This document shows positions 7,401 to 16,400 of a stretch of DNA of 17,349 nt, in pieces (position 1 is the first letter of the stretch; every line of letters starts with the position of its first letter). Under the pieces are notes generated by a model. It was not told where the DNA came from and searched no databases. It worked only from the letters and a program-made list of their open reading frames with translations. Origin of the DNA: Treponema sp. (GTDB lineage Bacteria > Spirochaetota > Spirochaetia > Treponematales > Treponemataceae); assembly GCA_003447785.1 (NCBI GenBank), contig DLYJ01000209.1, positions 1,146 through 18,494 on the forward strand, read 5' to 3'. A program made the translations under genes and the position numbers.

Positions 7401-10400
7401 AAAAACAGTACGGATAACGGCAATAATACAAACTGGAACTTTGCAGGCCAGGTTTATACATGGACAGGAGCGACAGACACAGACTGGCATAATGCTTCAA
7501 ACTGGACCCCTGCATCAATTCCAGGAAGCGCAGGTTATGCAGTAATTCCGGCTGTAACAACATATCCGGTAATTGAATCTGCAACGGAAATTGCACAGCT
7601 TACCGTAGGTGAAAGTTCACCTTCAACTGCACAGCTTACAGTGGGTGCATATTCACTTAAAGTAACGGGAATCCTCACAAACTATGGAAAAATTATCTAC
7701 TCAGCCGGAGAGCGCATTACAAGCAACGGAACAACACCAATAAATGACAGTGCCAACAGCGGCACTGTTGAATACACAGGCACCGGCCAGGTCCTCACGG
7801 ACTTTGTGGCAACAGGAAACGATTACGCAAACCTCATCGTAAGCGGTTCAATTACAAGCGGCGGAACAATCGTAATTGTAGAAGATTTTTCAAACACAGG
7901 AACAATTGAAGGCGTAACAGGCCTTTCTGTGGGAGACAGTGCTGCCATTGGGGCCGCGATTTCTGTGGGCGCACTCACAGTTTCAGGAACAGCAGATATT
8001 GGAGCAGCGGTTTCTGCGGGCTCAGTCACAGTTTCAGGATTAGCAGATATTGGAGCAAATGTAACAACGACTGCAACCCAAACATATTCTGGCGCGGTAA
8101 CTATCAGTAATACAGTCAACCTGACCGGAACGACCGTAACATTCAATTCAACTGTAAACGACAGTGCGGCCGGAACTCACGGTCTTACAGTTACGGGAGA
8201 TGCCGTATTAAAGGCATCTGTCGGTGGAACTACACAGCTTTCTTCTGTCACAGTGAGCGGAACAACACGTGTTGATTCTGCAATCAGTGTTACTGCCCAG
8301 GACGTAACTTTGACAGGCGGGGCAACTCTTAATGGGGCAACAGAAATCAATGTAGCCACATTAAATGTAGGCGCAAATATCACGGGACAGACCCTCACAT
8401 ATTCAGGGGCATTGAATAACACAGGCTCAGGTGTCGTAAGCCTTCCTGCCTTTGTGGCAGACGGGGATCTGACCATAACTGCCGGCAGCGGAGTCACATT
8501 CAGTTCGACATTTACACAGGCAAACCCGACAACAACCAGCCTCACAATTTCTGGCGGTGCCGTAACGTTTGGGGCGGGGGCAGTAAGTACAGGTGCCCTT
8601 ACAAACGCGGGTACTGTCAGTCTCGGCTCAGGGGCCGTAACATTTAATTCAACAGTAACAAATAATGGAACAATAACGGGCGGTTCTGGAACAATCGATA
8701 TAAAGGGTGCATATTCCGGAACTGGTGCTGCATTTACTGCAAGTTCTGCGACGACAACTTTTGAAGACGGCGTTGATTTATCGAACACAACAGCCTTTAA
8801 TGCAAACGGCGGTAAGGTAATCTTTACCGGAGTCGGTGCTGTAATCGAAGGCGCCGGAAAAACATTCAACCAGGTTGAATTCAGAGGCTCAGGTGCAACT
8901 GTCAACGGCGACAACACGTTCGGAACTACAACTGTGTCGGCCCCAGCAACATTCACCGGAAACAATACGTTCGGTGCGACAAGTGTGGCAGCCGCAACTA
9001 CCTTCTCAGGAAGCAATAACTTCGGTGCGACAACCGTTTCTGCAAGTACAACTTTCTCGGACAGCAATACGTTTGCATCCTTTACAGATACAACCGGCGG
9101 AACAGTTTTAACCTTTGGCGCAGGCTCAACTCAGAATGTTACAGGGGATTTTGTAATTACAGGCTCAGCCGGAAACCTTATCAGCCTCCTGAGCTCAGCC
9201 GACGGTGTAAGCTGGGAAATTAATACTTCTGCGACAACTGTTGCCGCAGACTCATGTAAGGTAAACTACGCGTCAGTAAAGGATTCTGTTTCGACAAATC
9301 AGTATCTTACTGCAAAAAACAGTGAGGATAACGGAAATAATGCAAACTGGAACTTTGCAGGCCAGGTCTACAGATGGACAGGAGCGACAGACACAAACTG
9401 GCATAAAGCTGCAAACTGGAGCCCTGCATCAATTCCCGGAAACGCAGGTTATGCAGTAATTCCAGTTGTAACAGCATATCCGGTAATTGAATCTGCAACG
9501 GAAATTGCACGGCTTACAGTGGGTGAAAGTTCACCTTCAGCTGCACAGATTACAGTGGGTGCATATTCACTTAAAGTAACAGATACACTTACAAACTACG
9601 GAAAAATCATCTACTCAGCCGGAGAGCGCATTACAAGCGATGGAACGACACCAATAAATGACAGCACCCACAGCGGCACTGTTGAATACACAGGTACCGC
9701 ACAGGTTCTCACGGACTTTGAGGCAACAGGAAACGATTACGCAAACCTTATCGTAAGCGGTTCAATTACAAGCGGCGGAACAATCGTAATTGCAGAAGAC
9801 TTTTCAAACAAAGGCGCAGTTTCAGGCGTAACAGCTATTTCTGTGGGAGATTCTGCTGACATTGGGGCAACGCTTTCTGCAGGCTCACTCACAGTTTCCG
9901 GAACTTCTGATATCGGTGCAAATGTAACAACATCTGCAGCCCAGACATATTCTGGCGCTGTAACTATCAGTAATACAGTCAACCTGACAGGAAGTACCGT
10001 AACATTCAATTCAACAGTAAACGACAGTGCGGCCGGAACTCATGGTCTTACAGTTACGGGAAATGCCGTATTAAAGGCATCTGTCGGCGGAACTGCACAG
10101 CTTTCTTCTGTCACAGTGAACGGAACAACACGTGTTGATTCTGCAATCAGTGTTAGTGCTCATAACGTAACTTTGACAGGCGGGGCAACTCTTAATGGGG
10201 CAACAGAAATCAACGCGGCAACATTAAATGCAGGCTCAAATATCACGGGACAGACCCTCACATATTCGGGAACATTGAATAACACAGCCTCAGGTGCCGT
10301 AAGCCTTCCTGCCTTTGTGGCAGACGGGGATCTTACTGTAACTGCCGGCAGCGGAATTGCATTCAGTTCAACATTTACACAGACAAACCCCACAACAACC

Positions 10401-13400
10401 AGCCTCACAATTTTGAGCGGTGCCGTAACGTTCGGCTCATCGGCCTTTACCGCAGGCTCCCTGACTGTGATGAGCGGGGCAAGCTTTACTCAGACCGGCG
10501 ACAACGGAACAAACATTCAGAGCGTTCATGCAATTACCGTGGCAAACGGCGCGACAATGACATGGGACTCGACAAAACTCGGCGGTTCACTTGAAATCGG
10601 TAACATCAATGCTCAGGGAAGCCTTAATTTCAATTACAAGAACCTTATAATCAGCGGAACTTTGACCGTTGACGGCGAACTTACACTTCTGGATCTCGTT
10701 GTAGCCGGTAGCGGTTCTGTCACAATAACCGGTACAGGAATTCTGACCGTTCAGCGCCATGTAAATTTTGCAAACGGTGCGCAATTTACTAATAACAACC
10801 TCCTGAACCTCACTTATCCGTCATCAGCTCCGGACTCGGTAGTAAACGGTGTGATTCAGGACAATAACACGGATCACGTTAATTTTGGTAACGTGGTTGT
10901 AACTCAGGGAACGACTACAAAAACAATTTCTACAGACACGATATTTACCGGCCTCACTTTGAGCGACACTACGGCAGGGGCAGGTTCAATTATATTTAAC
11001 GGAAAACCGGCAGTTACGACTTTGACAAATGGCTCGGGAACCGTTTTTGAAATCCAGTTTAACGCAGGCGTAACTGTTACAAATAACGTAACAATCAATT
11101 CAACAGGAAAACTCACTCTCGGAAACGACGCTTCGGACAGTTCAACTTTCTCCGGAACACTTACAGTGCCGAACGCTGCAGTTGAATTAAACGGTACGAT
11201 TAATTCAACAGGGGCCTCGTTTGAAAAAAATGTACATTCAACTTATGCCGTTACAAACAATGGAACAATCACATTAAATGCAGGCACGACAGAATTCGAT
11301 TCAAGTCTCACAAATAACGGAACAATAACGGGCGGCTCTGGAAACATCGATATTCAGGGCGCATACTCGGGCACAGGAAGCTTTACCGCTTCGGCTGCAG
11401 ATACAACTTTCCGCGCAGACGTGGACTTGTCAGGCACAACTTTTGTTCACAACGGCGGAACCGTTTATATAAGCCCGGCTGCAACTTCTGTAACCGTAAA
11501 CGGAAACACCACATTCAACAATCTGAATATTACCGTGGCAACTGCAAAGACTGTCACAATGACGGCCGGAACTACTACAACTGTAGCGGGCGTTCTGACT
11601 TTGCAAGGTCACGATGCGGACAATCTTCTGACTCTTACTTCAAGCAGCACTGATGTGGACTGGAATTTAAACTGCACCAGCGCAACAGATGTAAGTTCAA
11701 TTGAATACGTAAAGGTTCACGGCTCAAACAACACTTCAGCATATTATCTTACTGCTACAAACAGTACGGATGACGGAAACAACACACGCTGGAACTTTAT
11801 CGGCCAGGCATATACCTGGACCGGCTTAAGCAGCACATCAAATACCGAATGGAACGACCGCACAAACTGGAGCCCGACTTCGATTCCGGCAGAGGGCACA
11901 ATCGTAACAATTCCTTCAGGCGCAGCTTCGTACCCAGTATTTACAGCAGATATTTCCATCGGTAACAGAACAGGTTACACCGGAACCCTGACTGTAGAAA
12001 GCGGTGCCCGCCTTGATATGGCAGGCTACGGTTTTACAGTAAATAAAATCACAAATGCAGGCCGTATCCGCCTTACAGGTACGGAAGTTATCAGCGGAAC
12101 AAAGGTAAACCAGACTGACTCTGTAATTGAATACTACGGCACTTTAAGCGATTCAACAGTTGTTAATTCAACCAGTGCAGGCGGCTGGGGAACTTCTTTT
12201 GCAAAACTTGAATTTACTGGCGGTGCAAACGGAACAATAACTCCGGCACTTACAATCAGCCAGACAACACTTTTTGCAAACGGCTCTGCCAATTCAATTA
12301 CCCTGAACGGTGCAAACAGTTTTGGCGGCGACGTAACATTTAACGGCTCAGGCAGCATCGCTCTTTCAGGTGCAAACATTTACGGTGGAATAGTTACAAT
12401 TCTCTCTGGAGAAAACCTGATTCTCGAGGGAAATAATGCCGGCTTTACTTTGACAAACGGTGCAATCTGCACTTCATTGAATATAAAATGTCCTGTAGTT
12501 TTGGGTTCCGTTACGACAACAGGTCAGCTTGCAGCGCAGACACTTTCAGAAACCCAGTATTATGAAGACGCAGTAACCTTAGCCTTTGACTCAACCTTTA
12601 CAGGAACTTCAGGGGACCTTGTGCGCTTTGGAAGTACAGTTACCTGCGCCAGCCACGATTTGACTGTAAGCACTGCCGATGTTCTTTTTGAAGGCAATGT
12701 AAATGCATGTAAGGTTCTGCTTGCAGGCGCAGATTCAACAATTAAGGCAAACATTACTTCTTCAGATACTCAGACTTACACTGGTGCCGTAACAATCGGT
12801 GCGGACGTAGTTTTGAATTCAACTGCCGGCGACATTACTTTTGTTTCGACCGTTGACGGAAGCGGAAACTTTACGGTTAGTGCAAAGAACATCTTCTTTA
12901 ACGGAACAGGCACAGTCCAGGGAATCGACGGTACCTTAACCTTTACTGCAGTCGATTATATTGAATTAAACGGCGCCGACTACGTAAGTAGCGGAACCCA
13001 GACAATGACTGCCGGAAAAGGCGTTAAACTTGTCTCCACAGGCGACGGAACATGGACAGCCGGAAGTTCAAAAATCATCCTTTCCGAAACAGACCTCTTT
13101 GCTGACTCCGACGGAATTACAACTGTCCTCGGCTGTGACCTTGACTGCAGAAACTTCTATTTCTACCGCGGAACTTTATCCGTTGCAGGAATTACAATCA
13201 CTACAACTGACGACTTTGCTGTATGGGGCTCTTCTTACAGCGCAGACGACCCGCGCTACAGCACAACTGATACACGCTTTGCATTCTGGGGACTTGGTAA
13301 TCTGGTTTATCAGAGCGCTTCTTTCTCTGCCTCATTTGATTCAATCAGCGGAACCAGGTTTGTTGTTGGCTCTCAGGATCATCCGGGTAACTTCTATGTA

Positions 13401-16400
13401 AACGGTGCAGACCTTGCGGCCTTATCAGGCGGGCTCAGCATAAAGATTGCTGACAGCTCTGCAAGCGGACCTGTATTCAATTCAACGGCGGCGGTGACAG
13501 AAAAACAGTGGGGCTTACCGTACGCCGTTCTGTTCAACTCCACTGTGGCAAACACAAGTGTAACCGCACACTCAGGTTCAGCTCAGCTTGCCGCCGCAGA
13601 AGGGCAGTACAACCAGAATGTAACTGACGGTTCGGGCAACAGTGGAATTCAATTTGAACACCCCCAGATTGCCGAAAGCTGGACGGTTTACGACGACGTT
13701 GTTTATGTAAAATTCAACCTTGATATAGAAAACTCAAACGGTGAAATTCTGACCGCACTTTCTTCTGCCGCAAATCTTGCATCAGGCGGCGTCTGGTACA
13801 ACTCAGCAAGCCTCCTCTTTGACGGAGCTTACAGTGACGCTGACTGTACGACAAAAATTGCATCAAATGCGGACATTCCTGCGGGAACAGGTTTCTACAT
13901 CAGAGCCGCTTCTCCTTCAACAGGTACCTGGAACACGGACGCAACCGGAAGAACTGCTTACGCAGATTCTTCAACTGTAACTGATGTAAACGAATCAACT
14001 GACAGACAGGGCGTTCACAAAAACATTACCGTTGACCTTTCATTCCTTGAAGGTCTCTTTACAGCCGCAGACGGCCACACAATGTGCCGCAACTACGGGG
14101 CCGGGCTCGAAGAAAACGCGCCGGCGCCATCATACACAGATACTCTCGATAAGTGTGCGCCTGTACTCGTTGCAGCGTACACCGGTCAGGAACTTCACAC
14201 TGACTATGATGGAACAACAGGGGCTTTGAGCCAGAAATATTACGACAGCCACAACTTTATTGAATTCCTGTACTCAGAAGCCGTAGACATTGCAACAATG
14301 CCGGCCGACATTTCTGCTGACATTTACAATGTGCGCGCAGATTCTGATTTGTCTGTAAGCGGCGGACATATTGCCAACGGGACAGGCGGCCTGACAGTTC
14401 AGGGATTTGCCTCAATTGCAGACGGTGCCCTTACCAGCGCTGTCCGTTCAGATGCTCCGTCAGGAACAGGGGCAAGTCCTCATTCACTTTACCGCTCATT
14501 CAGTCTGACTGCAGGCGGAAGCGACGCAAAACAGACTAATCGCGTGCGCGTAAGCATTGGAGGCTACGTTGACGGAACTGTAAGTGCTCCTTCCGGACTT
14601 GCAAGTTACGACTATCACAACTGGGTCGGCTATATTGATAATTCAGCTACACCGTCAGGAAGCGTAACTGTTCTTCCAAATGATTACATCACAGACCTTG
14701 CAGTAGACCTTACTTCTGCCACAATCAAAAATAAAATCGATGCTGTCGGAAGCGCAAATCACCCTTTGGCATCAATTAAGATTAACGAGCTCGTAAACGC
14801 AGCTTCTCCTGAATTGTACGGAGACTGGGATACACTTGCTCCTGAATTTGCACCGTATATCAAATCGGAAAATGCATGGACAAACTGGCTTTCTACCGGA
14901 ACGGCAGCTTATTATGAAAGTGTAGGTGCGGTTAACTCTGATGCCAGCGCCTTCCTTGATAATCTTGAATTCCACCTGTTTGACAACAGACAGAGTGCTG
15001 ACTATCAGTACTGGTGGCGAAGCCGCTTTGGCTGGAAGGAACCGCTCTCAACTGACGAAACTGTAGTTCTTCCTGACGGTGAAGGTGGTTCACGTCCGTT
15101 CATCGGCGGAACTGTCAGTTCAGCCAGCCAGACCACCGGTGGTATCAGACGAAGTTCACTTGCAGGCGCCCAGTCTGCATTCAATTATAAGACGACTTCT
15201 GAGACGGCGTATAAGGCTCCGGGCTCTGGCGATGTTCATCAGACCGTCAAGAGTTCGATTTTCCGTACTACGAATGTAAGCACAAACAATGACGGTTTGT
15301 ACATCAACCTTCCGTTGAATGCATCTGACGCGGGCGTACTCTCCCTCAAGACCAGATTCGACATACGCTTTGTGGGAACTGACGCATTTATTACAGACCT
15401 TGCAGGTAACCGAATTAAGGATTCAATTGAAATGGAATCCATCGACATTACGCCTCCGGCCTTTGTAATGAACCTTTCTCCAGTGGGCGAAAAGAAGCTT
15501 TATGCGATTTTCTCAAAGACTCTTGATCTGCCGGAAGACATGAACGCCCTCTGCAGCAGCCTGAACAGTGCACTCAAACTTGTTGATTCAGGTACGGGCG
15601 CCGAGTCGGATATTTATTTTGAATCAGTTGAACACGTGGCAAGCGCCGATGAATTCAGTGAACTGTGCTTTACCTTGAACCGAAGTGTAACCCTGAGCGA
15701 TGTTGAAAAACTCCAGCTCAAGGCTGCCGGAAACTCAAGCGATATGGTGGTTAACACATTCGGACAGACTGTAAAAAATACCTATATTGTGGATGAAGCC
15801 GGAAACCTGCTGGAAGTTGACCGCAAGCACGCAATCAGTGACTTTGCAATCAATGCGGTTGACGTTCTCTACGCATACGCAGAAGCCGAGGATGACGACA
15901 ACTGGGATGAACAGGGTATTTACGGAACAAACGTAACCCGAACTCTGAGCAGCGATTATGCGGTTCACGACTTTAGCGCAAATGCAGGCAACTACGGTAA
16001 GCTCCGCTCGGGCCGGGACATTACATTGCAGCTCCAGTTTACAGGCGGAAGCGATGCTGACGGCAAGGCATATAAAGTTCAAAACGGAGAAACATTGAAC
16101 TTAATAAGCGGTCTCAAGGCAAACCTTTCTGACCTGATGATTTCTGACAAATTGAATCGTCAGACCGGAACCCGATGGAGAGTCTGGCTTGATAACCAGA
16201 TGGATTCTCTTGCAAGCACGTATAATGATTCAACTCTGCCTGTAATTGCCGCTTCTACTGCCGCAGGCGACGATGATGAACTTTTGCACAACTTTACGTT
16301 TGCAAAGGATACATTCAATTTTGCAGCAGGCGACGAAGTTCAGTTTATGTTTAAAATCTGCGATTCATCCGGTACGGTTATTAAAATTGACCACGACGGT

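Larger units (their letters stand above)
6909..8572 (+). repeat. Large internal duplication, copy A (1,664 bases)
   Basis: It runs from GTAATCTTTAC (6909) to CGTAACGTTTGG (8572) and pairs with copy B at 8817-10435. It contains the 3 x 51-base block, the linking domain, the W-G...NW module at Trp1054 and a long strand-repeat stretch. Relative to B it carries one extra 51-base unit (the second, 7992-8042, by alignment) and lacks 6 bases near 7335. An exact 54-base match to B lies at 7356-7409. Confidence 0.92.

Noticed and set aside
8177-9067. Long minus-strand open frame (296 codons) inside the giant gene
   Set aside because: It lies wholly antisense to clear coding sequence, is Pro/Val-rich as expected from reading GGN/ACN-rich codons backwards, and the same shadow appears in the other repeat copies.
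5000-13000. Autotransporter (type V) classification of the giant protein
   Set aside because: The passenger-like repeats fit, but the C-terminus is a soluble FlgD-like Ig domain and no 12-strand barrel or TpsB partner is in the window.
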